A stretch of 64,000 nucleotides of DNA from Beijerinckiaceae bacterium (GTDB lineage Bacteria > Pseudomonadota > Alphaproteobacteria > Rhizobiales > Beijerinckiaceae), in the NCBI GenBank assembly GCA_019745195.1, contig JAIETL010000036.1, positions 42,407 to 106,406 on the forward strand, in the 5' to 3' direction. Of the stretch, positions 18,989 through 27,644 are shown piece by piece (the first letter of the stretch is position 1; the number at the start of each line of letters is the position of its first letter). The translations under genes and the position numbers were made by a program. The notes under the pieces were generated by a model that was not told where the DNA came from, ran no database searches, and saw nothing but the letters and a program-made list of their open reading frames with translations.

Positions 18989-19135
18989 GGGAACCCTCTT
19001 CCGGAGGGAGAGGGCAGGGTGAGGGGTGGGCCTTCAACCAGCGAGGCGAAACCTATCCGCGCTTCGGTTCAGGCCAATCCCGAAATGTCCATCACCTCAC
19101 CCCTGCCCCTCTCCTTACAGGAGAGGGGTTCTTCC
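18989..19135. repeat. inverted pair of palindromic repeats
   Basis: Two elements face each other: 18989-19032 (CCCTCTTCCGGAGGGAGAGGG then TGAGGGG, written here in part) and 19091-19135 (CCTCACCCC then a CCTCTCC/GGAGAGG hairpin). They fill the gap between the oxidoreductase gene and the Crp/Fnr gene. A hairpin here could end the oxidoreductase transcript. Confidence 0.65.
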
Positions 19136-19141
19136 AGCGCC

Positions 19142-22100
19142 CTACTCCGCCGCCCTTGACATCGCCAGGGCCGCCGTCGAGCCGTCGCGCAGCCGTTCCA
19201 GCAACTCGGCCTCCTCGGCCTTTGCCGCCTTCAGATGCCGCTCCTTGACGTGGCCGAAGCCGCGGATCTTTTCAGGCGTCGCGGCGAGCGCGACGCAGAG
19301 CGCATGGGTTTCCGGCGTCAGCTTCGCGATCAGTTCGCCCAGCATCGCCTCGTAATCGGCGATCAACTGGCGCTCGGTCCTGCGCTCATGGGTGTAGCCG
19401 AACACGTCGAAGGCCGTGCCGCGCAGACCTTTCAGTTTCGCCAGCAGGCCGAAGGCCGACATCATCCACGGGCCGAACGTCATCTTGCGCGGTTCGCCGG
19501 TGACGGGATCGACCTTGGCCAGCAGCGGCGGGGCGAGATTGAACTCGTAGCGCAGCTTTTGCCCCGACGCGCTCGTCGCCTCGAAGGTCGCCTCGACCTG
19601 CTTCTGGAAAGAGCCGTCGGCATAGAGCCGCGCCACCTCATACTCGTCCTTGTAGGCCATCAGCTTGAAGAGATAGCGCGCGACGGTCTCCGACAGCGCC
19701 GACTGGCCGGGCAGCACAGCCGCCTCCTTTGCCTGCACGCGGGTGACGAGGTGGCGGTAGCGCGCCGCATAGGCCGCGTTCTGATAGGCGCTCAGGACCG
19801 TCACGCGGCGCGCGATGATCTCGTCGAGCGTCTCCGAGATGTGGCGCGCCTGCGTCGGGGCCTTCGCCTGCGAGAGGGCGGCAACCAGCGCCTCTGGCTG
19901 ATGGGCAGCGCGGCGGCCCAGTTCGAAGGCCTGGCTGTTCATCGGCACGGCCTCGCCGTTGAGCTCGATGGCGCGCAGCAGCGCCTCGCGCGACAGGGGC
20001 ACGCCGCCGAACTGCCAGGCGTAGCCGAGCATGAACATGTTGGCGGCGATGGCGTTGCCGGTGAAGGCGACGGCCGCTGCCGTCGCATCGACGAAATGCG
20101 TCTGCTCGCGGCCGCCGGCCGAGAGAATGGCGCGCTTCAGCCGCTCGACCGGCAGCGACAGGTCGGCGTTGCGGGTGAAGTCGCCGCCGAGGCTTTCGGC
20201 GGTGTTGACGACGACGGTCGCGCCCGCGGGCTTGATCGCGCCCAGCACCTTCTTCGAACCCGTGACGGTGAGGTCGCAGCCGAGCACGAGATCGGCCTGG
20301 CCGGCCGAGACGCGAATGGCGTGGATGTCCTGCGGCGTCGGCGCGAGCTTGACATGGCTGAAGACCGCGCCGCCCTTCTGGGCGAGGCCGGCCATGTCGA
20401 TCATGCCGCAGCCCTTGCCTTCGAGATGGGCGGCCATGCCGAGGATCGCGCCGATGGTGACGACGCCGGTGCCGCCGACACCGGTGACGATCACGGCATA
20501 GCTCTTCGTCAGCGCCGGGATGACCGGCTCGGGGATATCGCCCGAACTGAGCCCGCCGGCGTCGAGCCTGCGCGGGACGGCCTTCTTCGGCCGCGCGCCA
20601 TGCACGGTGACGAAGGAGGGGCAGAAGCCTTTGATGCAGGAGAAATCCTTGTTGCAGTTCGACTGGTCGATCTGGCGCTTGCGGCCGAATTCGGTCTCCA
20701 GCGGCTGCACCGAGACGCAGTTCGACTTGACGCCGCAATCGCCGCAGCCTTCGCAGACGAGTTCGTTGACGATGACGCGCTTGTCGGGATCAGGATAGGT
20801 GCCGCGCTTGCGGCGGCGGCGCTTCTCGGTGGCGCAGGTCTGGTCGTAGAGCAGGAGCGAGACGCCTTGCACATCGCGCAGTTCGCGCTGGACGGCGTCG
20901 AGATCGTCGCGATGATGGATCGTCGTGCCGGGCGGCCAGACCGTGCCGGAGGGATATTTGTCGGGCTCGTCGGTGACGACGGCGATGCGCTGCACGCCCT
21001 CTCCGGCGATCTGGCGGGCCATCTGGTCCGGGGTCAGATGCCCTTCGGCCTGCTGCCCACCGGTCATGGCGACGGCGTCGTTGTAGAGCAGCTTGTAGGT
21101 GATGTTGACGCCGGCCGCGACCGCCCAGCGGATCGCGAGCGAGCCGGAATGGGTATAGGTGCCGTCGCCGAGGTTCTGGAAAACGTGCTTTCTGGTGGAG
21201 AAGGGCGCCTCGCCGACCCAGTTGGCGCCCTCGCCGCCCATCTGGGTGAAGCCGGTGGTGTCGCGGTCCATCCACTGCACCATGTAGTGGCAGCCGATGC
21301 CGGCATAGGCGCGCGAGCCCTTGGGCACGACGGTCGAGGTGCTGTGCGGGCAGCCCGAGCAGTAATAGGGCGTGCGCCTGGCGACTTCCTGCGCCTCGGC
21401 GAGGCGGCCCTGCGCTTTCGCGATCTCCTCCAGCCGGACGCGCAGCGCGGGATCGTCCTGATACTGAAGCAGCCTGCTGCCCAGCGCGATCGCGACGTCG
21501 TTGGGATCGAGCGCGCCATGGACCGGGAACAGCCACTCGCCGTTCTCGTCCTTCTTGCCGATGACCATGGGCTGCTGGGCCGCGCCGTAAAGCTCCTCGC
21601 GAACCTGCACCTCGATCAGCGAGCGCTTCTCCTCGACGACCATGACGAGGTCGAGACCTTCGACGAAGCTCTTCAGCTCGGAGGGATCGATCGGCCAGGG
21701 GCAGGCGACCTTGAACAGGCGAATGCCGAGATCATTGGCGCGGACCTCGTCGATGCCGAGATCCTCAAACGCCTGGCGCACATCGAGATAGGATTTGCCG
21801 ACTGTGATGATGCCGATGCGCGGTTGCCTGCCGCCCGAGGTGATGGTCTGGTTGAGCTTGTTGGCGCGCAGATAGGCCAGCATGGCGGCGCGCTTGTGGA
21901 TGTGCAGCCGCTTCTCCTGCTCGAGGAAATCGAGTTCACGGCGGATGCTCAACCCCCCCGACGGCATCTCGAAATCATCGGGGATGACGATCTTTACCCG
22001 CTCGGGGTCGCCGTCGACCGAGGCCGTCGATTCGATGTTGTCCTTGACGCATTTGATGCCGACCCAGACCGAGGCGAAGCGCGACAGCGCCAGTCCGTGC

Positions 22101-22699
22101 AGGGAATAATCCATGATCTCCTGCACGCCGGCGGGGTTCAGGATCGGCATCATCCGGTCGACGAAGACGAACTCGGTCTGGTGGGCGTTGGTCGAGCTCT
22201 CGGCGGTGTGGTCGTCGCCCATCAGGCAGATCACGCCGCCATGGGGCGAGGTGCCGGCCATGTTGCCGTGGCGGAAGACGTCGCCGCTGCGGTCGACGCC
22301 GGGGCCCTTGCCGTACCAGAGCGCGAAGACGCCATCATATTTGCCCTCGCCCTGAAGCTCGGCCTGCTGCGTGCCCCAGACGGCGGTCGCCGCAAGGTCC
22401 TCGTTGAGGCCGGGCGTGAAGACGATGTCGGAGCCCTTGAGGTGCTTCGTGGCGCGGGCGAGCTGCTGGTCGAGCCCGCCCAGCGGGGAGCCGCGATAGC
22501 CCGAGACGAAGCCCGCCGTGTTGAGGCCGGCGCGCCGGTCGCGCTCCTTCTGCACCATCAGCATGCGGGTGATGGCTTGAGTGCCGGTGAGGAAAATGCG
22601 GTGCTTGCCGAGATCGTATTTGTCGTCGAGCGCGACCTCGCGCAGGCCGTTGGGGCGGGCCTGCCCGTCCGATGTGGAATGGTCCAGATTCTCGGCCAT
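19142..22699 (-). CDS. fused indolepyruvate-type 2-oxoacid:ferredoxin oxidoreductase
   Basis: 1185 residues from the ATG at 22699, with GAGGGAGG six bases upstream. It joins the alpha and beta subunits of indolepyruvate ferredoxin oxidoreductase in one chain. The first ~640 residues are the pyrimidine-binding and thiamine diphosphate domains (GYRGSPLGGLDQQL; GCHYMVQWMDRDT; TYTHSGSLAIRWA). A Cys-rich Fe-S segment follows (CEGCGDCGVKSNC ... CNKDFSCIKGFCPSF, about 645-690). The IorB-like gamma domain begins near 738 (GVGGTGVVTIGAIL, GLAQKGGAVFSHVK), and a C-terminal alpha-helical region ends the chain. It would oxidise aryl or branched 2-oxoacids to acyl-CoA and CO2, reducing ferredoxin. A perfect palindrome lies upstream. 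Confidence 0.92.
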   Translation of the reverse strand: MAENLDHSTSDGQARPNGLREVALDDKYDLGKHRIFLTGTQAITRMLMVQKERDRRAGLNTAGFVSGYRGSPLGGLDQQLARATKHLKGSDIVFTPGLNEDLAATAVWGTQQAELQGEGKYDGVFALWYGKGPGVDRSGDVFRHGNMAGTSPHGGVICLMGDDHTAESSTNAHQTEFVFVDRMMPILNPAGVQEIMDYSLHGLALSRFASVWVGIKCVKDNIESTASVDGDPERVKIVIPDDFEMPSGGLSIRRELDFLEQEKRLHIHKRAAMLAYLRANKLNQTITSGGRQPRIGIITVGKSYLDVRQAFEDLGIDEVRANDLGIRLFKVACPWPIDPSELKSFVEGLDLVMVVEEKRSLIEVQVREELYGAAQQPMVIGKKDENGEWLFPVHGALDPNDVAIALGSRLLQYQDDPALRVRLEEIAKAQGRLAEAQEVARRTPYYCSGCPHSTSTVVPKGSRAYAGIGCHYMVQWMDRDTTGFTQMGGEGANWVGEAPFSTRKHVFQNLGDGTYTHSGSLAIRWAVAAGVNITYKLLYNDAVAMTGGQQAEGHLTPDQMARQIAGEGVQRIAVVTDEPDKYPSGTVWPPGTTIHHRDDLDAVQRELRDVQGVSLLLYDQTCATEKRRRRKRGTYPDPDKRVIVNELVCEGCGDCGVKSNCVSVQPLETEFGRKRQIDQSNCNKDFSCIKGFCPSFVTVHGARPKKAVPRRLDAGGLSSGDIPEPVIPALTKSYAVIVTGVGGTGVVTIGAILGMAAHLEGKGCGMIDMAGLAQKGGAVFSHVKLAPTPQDIHAIRVSAGQADLVLGCDLTVTGSKKVLGAIKPAGATVVVNTAESLGGDFTRNADLSLPVERLKRAILSAGGREQTHFVDATAAAVAFTGNAIAANMFMLGYAWQFGGVPLSREALLRAIELNGEAVPMNSQAFELGRRAAHQPEALVAALSQAKAPTQARHISETLDEIIARRVTVLSAYQNAAYAARYRHLVTRVQAKEAAVLPGQSALSETVARYLFKLMAYKDEYEVARLYADGSFQKQVEATFEATSASGQKLRYEFNLAPPLLAKVDPVTGEPRKMTFGPWMMSAFGLLAKLKGLRGTAFDVFGYTHERRTERQLIADYEAMLGELIAKLTPETHALCVALAATPEKIRGFGHVKERHLKAAKAEEAELLERLRDGSTAALAMSRAAE

Positions 22700-22772
22700 G
22701 GCCGACCTCCCTCGATCGTCCCGTTCACAAGATATGGGGCCGGTTGATCCAGCCTCCAAGCACATTGCGATT

Positions 22773-22793
22773 TATGTCAGTATTGCTGACATA
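22773..22793. promoter_or_regulatory. perfect palindromic operator upstream of the oxidoreductase gene
   Basis: Arms TATGTCAG (22773-22780) and CTGACATA (22786-22793) flank TATTG. The 21-base site is AT-rich against a GC-rich background and starts 73 bases upstream of the oxidoreductase start, a position that suits an operator. The protein that binds it is unknown; a TetR, GntR or MarR type dimer is possible. Confidence 0.55.
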
Positions 22794-22977
22794 TTTCGAT
22801 TGGTCGGTCAATCAGCCTGGCATCGTTCCAAACTGTTCGACGCATTCGATCCATGCCGCGATTTGGCCTGCTTTGCGGAGGATGGCTGTCGGAGCGGCGT
22901 CACACCCTGTGACGCGGGGTTTACGCGGTGTTAACCATGATGTTCCCAGCCTGCGCGCTCAGCAAAGGAATGCGATC

Positions 22978-23628
22978 GTGACGCGACGCGCCATCGTGCC
23001 GGCCCTGCTTGGATGGATCGCGGCGGGGCTGTGCCTCGCCGGCGGCGCACAGGCCCATCCGCACGTCTTCGTCTCCGCGAAGGCCGAGGTGCTCTATGGC
23101 CCCGACGGCGCGGTCAGGGCGCTGCGGCATGTCTGGAGCTTCGACGAGGCCTATTCGGCCTTCATCACCCAGGGTCTCGACAAGAACGGCGACGGCAAGC
23201 TCTCGGGCGACGAACTGGCGGAGCTGGCCAAGGTCAACATGGAGTCGCTGCCCGAGGTCGGCTTCTTCACGGTGGCCAAAGCCAACGGCAAGCTGCAGGA
23301 ATTCGCCACGCCGACCGAGGCCGGCCTCGTCTTCGACAACAGGATATTGACGCTGACTTACACGCTGCCGCTCAAGACCCCGGCGCAGGCCAACCGCTCC
23401 TTCGGGCTGGAGATCGGCGACCCAACCTATTTCGTCGCCTTCGACATCGTCGATGCAACCGACGCCGTGACCGCGCGCGACGCGCCCAAGGGCTGCATCG
23501 TGCGCGTCCAGCGTCCGCCCAAGCTCTCGACGGATGTCCAGCAGAAACTGGCTCAGGAGGACATCACCGCGACGCCCGACATGAGCGGCTACCAGGTCAC
23601 GACCCGCGCGCTGGTGGCATGTCCCTGA
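22978..23628 (+). CDS. DUF1007 periplasmic protein with an EF-hand loop
   Basis: 216 residues from the GTG at 22978, with AGGAA seven bases upstream; the frame is open further 5' but that part lacks a signal. The signal peptide is TRRAIVPALLGWIAAGLCLAGG..., cleaved near AQAHPH. The mature protein starts HPHVFVSAKAEV, typical of DUF1007 (PF06226). It carries an EF-hand-like calcium loop, DKNGDGKLSGDEL. DUF1007 proteins are commonly encoded beside NicO/RcnA transporters, as here, and are thought to help with nickel or cobalt handling in the periplasm; the exact role is not known. The downstream gene may start inside the last ten bases of this one. Confidence 0.88.
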   Translation: MTRRAIVPALLGWIAAGLCLAGGAQAHPHVFVSAKAEVLYGPDGAVRALRHVWSFDEAYSAFITQGLDKNGDGKLSGDELAELAKVNMESLPEVGFFTVAKANGKLQEFATPTEAGLVFDNRILTLTYTLPLKTPAQANRSFGLEIGDPTYFVAFDIVDATDAVTARDAPKGCIVRVQRPPKLSTDVQQKLAQEDITATPDMSGYQVTTRALVACP

Positions 23629-24761
23629 GCCAAGGCCTCGGTCATTCCAACAGCCCTCATCCTGAGGAGCCGCAAAGCGGCGTCTCGAAGGATGCTCCAG
23701 TGCAGACTGGACGATCCTTCGAGATGCGGACTGCGTCCGCTCCTCAGGATGAGGGTTTTTGGGTCCGGTCGGTATCGTCGGGTTCGATCCGCCGACTGGT
23801 CATCGCAGCTCTGGCGCTCGCGCTCGTCGCCGCGCTGCTCGCCGGATTCGGGGCGCTGATCGCGCATGTCAGCCCGCCGCCGCCTCCGCCGCCACGCAAT
23901 CCGTTCGGCGGCGCGCTGCCGCGCGAGGCGCTGCCGGTCACCACGGGGATGTTCGGCGTGCTGCTGGCCTGGCAGTCGCAGTTCTACCGCGAGATGACCG
24001 GGACGCTGAAGGCGGTCGCGCAGACGCCGGCCGCTTTGTGGGGCCTTCTGCTGCTCGGCTTCGGCTATGGCGTCTTCCACGCCGCCGGCCCCGGCCACGG
24101 CAAGGCGGTGATCTCGGCCTATATCCTCGCCGATGACCGTAGCCTGAAGCGGGGCTTGATCCTGAGTTTTGCCGCAGCCATCCTGCAGGCTCTGGTCGCG
24201 ATTGGCGTGGTCCTCGTGCTGAGGCTCGCTTTGAACGCCACGGCGGGCGCGATGAGCGCGACGACCCGGGCAATCGAGCAGGCGAGCTTCGCGTTGGTGG
24301 CGCTGGTGGGCCTCTGGGTGGTCTGGCGCAAGGCCGGAGGTCTGCTCGCCCTGGGCAGGGGTGCGCAGGCGCATGACGCCTCCTGCGACCATGTCCACAT
24401 GCCCGCTCCCGACGCGATCGCGCGGCTCGCCGGCTGGCGCGAGATGGCGGGCGTCGTCTTTGCCGCTGGCCTGCGGCCCTGCGCCGGTGCGCTGATCATC
24501 CTCGTCTTTGCCGCCTCGCAGAGCCTGCTCTGGGCCGGCATCGCCGCGACCTTCGCCATGGCGCTCGGTACGGCCCTGACCACCGGCGCACTGGCGGCGC
24601 TCGCTGTGTTCTTCAAATTCGCGGCGCTGAAGCTCGCCGGTGGCGGCTCGCTGCGGGCGGCGCGGGCGATGGCGACCGGAGAGCTGCTGGCGGCAGCCTT
24701 CGTCGCCGTGCTCGGAATGGCGCTGTTCTTCGGCCTCTGGGCGAGCGGGCAGGGCAGCTAG
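23619..24761 (+). CDS. NicO/RcnA-family nickel/cobalt transporter
   Basis: 380 residues if started at the ATG at 23619, which overlaps the DUF1007 stop by ten bases. An alternative ATG at 23724 gives 345 residues. Both choices read through part of a palindromic repeat (23654-23755), so the first 35-45 residues are repeat-encoded and the true start is uncertain. The membrane part begins near IRRLVIAALALALVAALLAG. Family marks are GVFHAAGPGHGKAVISAYIL and GLRPCAGALIILVFA, plus a His-containing loop CDHVHMP. Such proteins move Ni2+ or Co2+ across the inner membrane, mostly outward in RcnA. The partner DUF1007 gene and the downstream B12-riboswitch operon both fit a cobalt or nickel role. Confidence 0.87.
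   Translation: MSLSQGLGHSNSPHPEEPQSGVSKDAPVQTGRSFEMRTASAPQDEGFWVRSVSSGSIRRLVIAALALALVAALLAGFGALIAHVSPPPPPPPRNPFGGALPREALPVTTGMFGVLLAWQSQFYREMTGTLKAVAQTPAALWGLLLLGFGYGVFHAAGPGHGKAVISAYILADDRSLKRGLILSFAAAILQALVAIGVVLVLRLALNATAGAMSATTRAIEQASFALVALVGLWVVWRKAGGLLALGRGAQAHDASCDHVHMPAPDAIARLAGWREMAGVVFAAGLRPCAGALIILVFAASQSLLWAGIAATFAMALGTALTTGALAALAVFFKFAALKLAGGGSLRAARAMATGELLAAAFVAVLGMALFFGLWASGQGS
23654..23755. repeat. palindromic repeat at the NicO gene start, terminator-like
   Basis: Arms CCCTCATCCTGAGGAG (from 23654) and CTCCTCAGGATGAGGG (to 23755), with inner CGAAGGAT/ATCCTTCG arms, form a ~100-base hairpin. It is followed by TTTTT, giving the look of an intrinsic terminator. It lies in frame within the first codons of the NicO gene if the 5' start is used. 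Similar CCTCATCCTGAGGAG elements are dispersed in many Hyphomicrobiales. Confidence 0.75.
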
Positions 24762-24804
24762 CGAGAGACCCGTTGGGGCCGGAACCAAGACCGCACGAAG
24801 CCGC

Positions 24805-24840
24805 TTGACTTGTATGTTATGTTATACTGTAACATATTGA
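24805..24840 (+). promoter_or_regulatory. promoter with Zur-like operator upstream of the B12 riboswitch
   Basis: A possible -35 TTGACT lies at 24805-24810. It is followed by an AT-rich inverted repeat, TATGTTATACTGTAACATA (24818-24836), whose arms TATGTTA/TAACATA overlap where the -10 would be (TGTAAC at 17 bases, or TAACAT at 19). From memory, the proteobacterial Zur consensus has TGTTA and TAACA arms with the same five-base centre, so a zinc-responsive repressor is the best guess. Not tested by any search. Confidence 0.5.
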
Positions 24841-24937
24841 GGTCGCCGCATCGATGCGGCGGTTCCCGCCGGACCCGCTCCGGATCGCTGACATCCGGAA
24901 CCGGATTCTGATGAGCCTCGACAATCCGTCTTGCCGC

Positions 24938-25131
24938 GCGGCAGGCGACGTGCTCCCTTGCGAGGGTCGGTTCCCGAGAGGGATCAAAAGGGAATCCGGT
25001 GAGCGCGCGCAGGCGTGCGATTCCGGAGCTGCCCCCGCAACTGTCAGCGGCGAGCGACGTTCGATCATGCCACTGGGTTTTCCCGGGAAGGCCGAACGGA
25101 GCTTCGACCCGCGAGCCAGGAGACCTGCCGG
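24938..25131 (+). ncRNA. cobalamin (adenosylcobalamin) riboswitch
   Basis: The core elements appear in order: P1 arm GGCAGG (24940-24945), a GGGATCAAAAGGGAATCCGG segment near 24980-24999, GCCCCCGCAACTGT (25031-25044), GCCACTGG (25069-25076), GGGAAGG (about 25085), and the B12 box AGCCAGGAGACCTGCC (25114-25129), whose CCTGCC closes P1. It lies between a promoter-like region and a strong ribosome site (GGAAGGAG, 25166-25173), preceded by a GGGG-TG-CCCC hairpin that could hide it. High B12 should switch the downstream operon off. From the NicO stop (24761) to 24937 I see only the promoter/operator and small GC hairpins. Confidence 0.95.
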
Positions 25132-25178
25132 CATCGTGAAGCAGATCAACCGGGCGGGGTGCCCCGGAAGGAGTTTCG

Positions 25179-25334
25179 ATGACGGTCGCTCTTCTGCGCG
25201 GTTGCTCCGCGCTTTCAGAACCGAACGATGCCGCGACGCCGGACGCCTCCCCCATGCGGAAGGCCGGTGACGGATGTCGAACGACCATGTTCTGGAGGCG
25301 CGCGCAGCGCATACAGGCGCCAATTTCGGCCTGA
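25179..25334 (+). CDS. possible 51-residue leader peptide after the riboswitch
   Basis: An ATG at 25179 lies five bases after GGAAGGAG, the best ribosome site in the region and the one a B12 riboswitch would normally mask. The frame codes for 51 residues beginning MTVALLRGCSALSEPNDA and stops at 25334, 60 bases inside the methyltransferase gene, in a different frame. It may be a translated leader that couples ribosomes to the methyltransferase start at 25274, whose own ribosome site is weak. No family is recognised and composition alone does not prove it is a gene. Confidence 0.35.
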   Translation: MTVALLRGCSALSEPNDAATPDASPMRKAGDGCRTTMFWRRAQRIQAPISA

Positions 25335-26083
25335 AGGACGAAATCCGCGCCTATTGGAGCAAGCGCGCCGAAACCTTCGACCTCTCCTACGGCCACAAGA
25401 TCAGGTCGCAGGGAGAGCTCGACGCCTGGGCGCGATTGATCGCGTCGCATGCGCCGATCATGGTCGGCGACCGGGTGCTGGAGCTTGCGTCGGGCACCGG
25501 CGAGGTGACGCGCGTGCTGCTCGGCTTCGGCTGCTCCATCGACGCGATCGATCTGTGCGAGCCGATGATCGCGCGCGCCAGAGCCAAGCATGCGGGCGCA
25601 CCAGTACGGTTTCACCTCGGCGACGCCGAGAATACGATGATGCCGGACGCCGCCTACGATGTGGTGATCTGCCGGCATCTGGTCTGGACCCTGCTCGATC
25701 CGCCGCGCGCGATTGCCGACTGGCTGCGCGTGCTAAAACCAGGCGGCGCGCTCGTCATCGTCGATGGCGACTGGGTCAACCGCTCGCTGAAAGCGCGGCT
25801 GTTCCAGCGCCTGTCCAGGCTTGTCGACCGGCTCATGTCAGCTCCCGCGCTTTGGGACGAGACGGCGCATCAGAAGATCATGCGCGGCGTCTTCTTCCGT
25901 GACGGTCTCAGCGCGCCCGCGCTCGAAGCCATGCTTGGCGAGGCTGGATTCGAGCGAATGCGCACCGGCCCGCTGACCGGCGTGAAGCGCCGCCAGTTCG
26001 CCACGGCCTCATGGAGCGAGCGGCTTCGGCTGCTTGCGGCTTACGACCACACCTTCATTCTTTCGGCCCGCAAGCCGCTTTGA
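25274..26083 (+). CDS. class I SAM-dependent methyltransferase
   Basis: 269 residues from the ATG at 25274. Motif I is VLELASGTGEVTRVLL, the acidic post-I loop is IDAIDLCEPM, and VICRHLVWTLLDPPRAI plus LKPGGALVIVDGDWV form the later Rossmann motifs of small-molecule methyltransferases. A C-terminal region (VFFRDGLSAPALEAMLGEAGFE) caps the fold. It is the first full gene of an operon behind a cobalamin riboswitch, 22 bases before an ABC binding-protein gene. In that setting it could modify a metal-binding small molecule or a corrinoid-linked substrate. That role is inferred only; it does not resemble the known precorrin methyltransferases (CobI/CobJ/CobM fold). Confidence 0.85.
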   Translation: MSNDHVLEARAAHTGANFGLKDEIRAYWSKRAETFDLSYGHKIRSQGELDAWARLIASHAPIMVGDRVLELASGTGEVTRVLLGFGCSIDAIDLCEPMIARARAKHAGAPVRFHLGDAENTMMPDAAYDVVICRHLVWTLLDPPRAIADWLRVLKPGGALVIVDGDWVNRSLKARLFQRLSRLVDRLMSAPALWDETAHQKIMRGVFFRDGLSAPALEAMLGEAGFERMRTGPLTGVKRRQFATASWSERLRLLAAYDHTFILSARKPL

Positions 26084-26105
26084 ATCGCGCCCGGAGACCA
26101 TAATC

Positions 26106-27644
26106 ATGACGTTCTCGACGATGTCCCGCCGTCTCGTGCTCGCCGCCGCACTGACCGCGCCGCTGGTCACGCATCAGGCATCCGCCCGGCAGGACGAGCC
26201 GGTGCTGCGCGTGGTCGCCCCTTGGGAATACACCTCCAACGAGCCGTCCGACACCGGCTACATCCTGGCTCGCATGGGCGTCGGCGAGACGCTGGTCCAG
26301 GTCGAACCGGAAGGGCAACTCGTCGGCGGCGTCGCCGCGAACTGGACCGTTTCCGAGGACAGGCTGACCTGGCGCTTTTCCCTGCGGCCGGCCGCGACCT
26401 TTCATGACGGCAGCCCGGTCACGGCGCAGGCCGTCGCGGCAAGCCTGAAGACCGCTTTCGCTGGCGAGAGCCTGTCCGCCGTGCCGCTCGACGGCGTCTC
26501 GGTGGATGGCTCCGACGTGCTGATCAGGACCAGGACGCCGTTCAGCGTGCTGCCGGCTTTCCTGTGCGACTATGCCTCGATCATCCTCGCGCCGTCGTCC
26601 TATGGGCCCGATGGCAAGGTCGCGAAAATCGTCGCGACCGGGCCTTACAGGATCGCGTCGATCGACGGCAAGACGACACTGGAGCTGGAGCGCTTCGAGG
26701 GCTATGCGCGGCAAAAACCCGCCATCGCCAGGGCGCGCTATACGGCCGTGGTCAACGGCGACACCCGCGCCAACATCGCCGTCGCGGGCGACGCCGACCT
26801 CGTCTATACGCTCGCCCCCACGGCGACCGCGCGCATCAACGCGGCCGGGCAGACCAAGGTCGAGAGCCTGACCATACCGCGTTCGCGGGTGCTGTATTTC
26901 GACAGCGGGCTGCCGCAGTTCTCCGATGTCCGCGTGCGCCGCGCCGTCGGAATGGCGGTCGATCGCGCCGGCATCGCGCGCGCGATCCTGCGCCATCCCG
27001 ACTCCGCCGCCACGCAGTTGCTGCCGTCGGTTCTCACCGGCTGGCATCGCGGCGACTTGCCCGCCATCGCCCATGACCCGGCGGCGGCGCGGACCCTGCT
27101 CGACCAGGCCGGCTGGGTCGCGGGCGCGGACGGCATCCGGAGCAAGGATGGCGTGCGTCTCGCGGCCAAGCTGATCACGCTGGCGAACCGGCCGGAACTG
27201 CCTGTGATGGCGTCCGCGATCCAGGCCCAGTTGCGCCAGATCGGCATGGACATTGCGATAGAGGTCGGACCCGGCAATTCCGTGCCGGCGGCGATCAAGG
27301 ACGGTTCGATGCAGTTCACGCTGGTTTCGCGCACCTTCGTCAACGTGCCGGAGCCGATCGCGACCCTCATTCCCGACTTCACCCGCGAACGCTCGAACTG
27401 GGGCAGCGTTCGGTGGAGCGGACGCGATGCGATGAGGACGTTGACCAACGCCTATCTCGTCAGCTTCGACGCGGCGGAAAAGGACCGGCTGCGGGGCCGG
27501 ATGATGCGGATGCTGCACGAGGAGATACCGGCGGTCCCGGTGTCCTGGACCGAGCACACCGTCGCGGTCTCGAGCCGGCTCAAGAATGTCGCCATCGATC
27601 CTTACGAGATGCGCTATCTCATCGAGCGGATGGGCTGGAAGTGA
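26106..27644 (+). CDS. Dpp/Nik-type ABC substrate-binding protein
   Basis: 512 residues from the ATG at 26106, with GGAG upstream; an upstream in-frame ATG would extend into the methyltransferase gene. The signal peptide is MTFSTMSRRLVLAAALTAPLV..., cleaved near ASARQ. It is an SBP_bac_5 (cluster C) protein: WTVSEDRLTWRFSLRPAATFHDGSPVTA, ATGPYRI, and FSDVRVRRAVGMAVDR. Members bind peptides, Ni-chelates or opine-type metallophores in the periplasm. No His-rich nickel pocket can be judged by eye. The stop overlaps the next start (GTGA). Regulation by B12 points to a metal or metal-chelate ligand. Confidence 0.9.
   Translation: MTFSTMSRRLVLAAALTAPLVTHQASARQDEPVLRVVAPWEYTSNEPSDTGYILARMGVGETLVQVEPEGQLVGGVAANWTVSEDRLTWRFSLRPAATFHDGSPVTAQAVAASLKTAFAGESLSAVPLDGVSVDGSDVLIRTRTPFSVLPAFLCDYASIILAPSSYGPDGKVAKIVATGPYRIASIDGKTTLELERFEGYARQKPAIARARYTAVVNGDTRANIAVAGDADLVYTLAPTATARINAAGQTKVESLTIPRSRVLYFDSGLPQFSDVRVRRAVGMAVDRAGIARAILRHPDSAATQLLPSVLTGWHRGDLPAIAHDPAAARTLLDQAGWVAGADGIRSKDGVRLAAKLITLANRPELPVMASAIQAQLRQIGMDIAIEVGPGNSVPAAIKDGSMQFTLVSRTFVNVPEPIATLIPDFTRERSNWGSVRWSGRDAMRTLTNAYLVSFDAAEKDRLRGRMMRMLHEEIPAVPVSWTEHTVAVSSRLKNVAIDPYEMRYLIERMGWK

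Noticed and set aside
19235..22747. A 1170-codon open frame on the plus strand opposite the oxidoreductase gene
   Set aside because: GC-rich codon bias on the minus strand leaves the antisense frame free of stops; the product is rich in Arg, Asp and His with no domain or signal.
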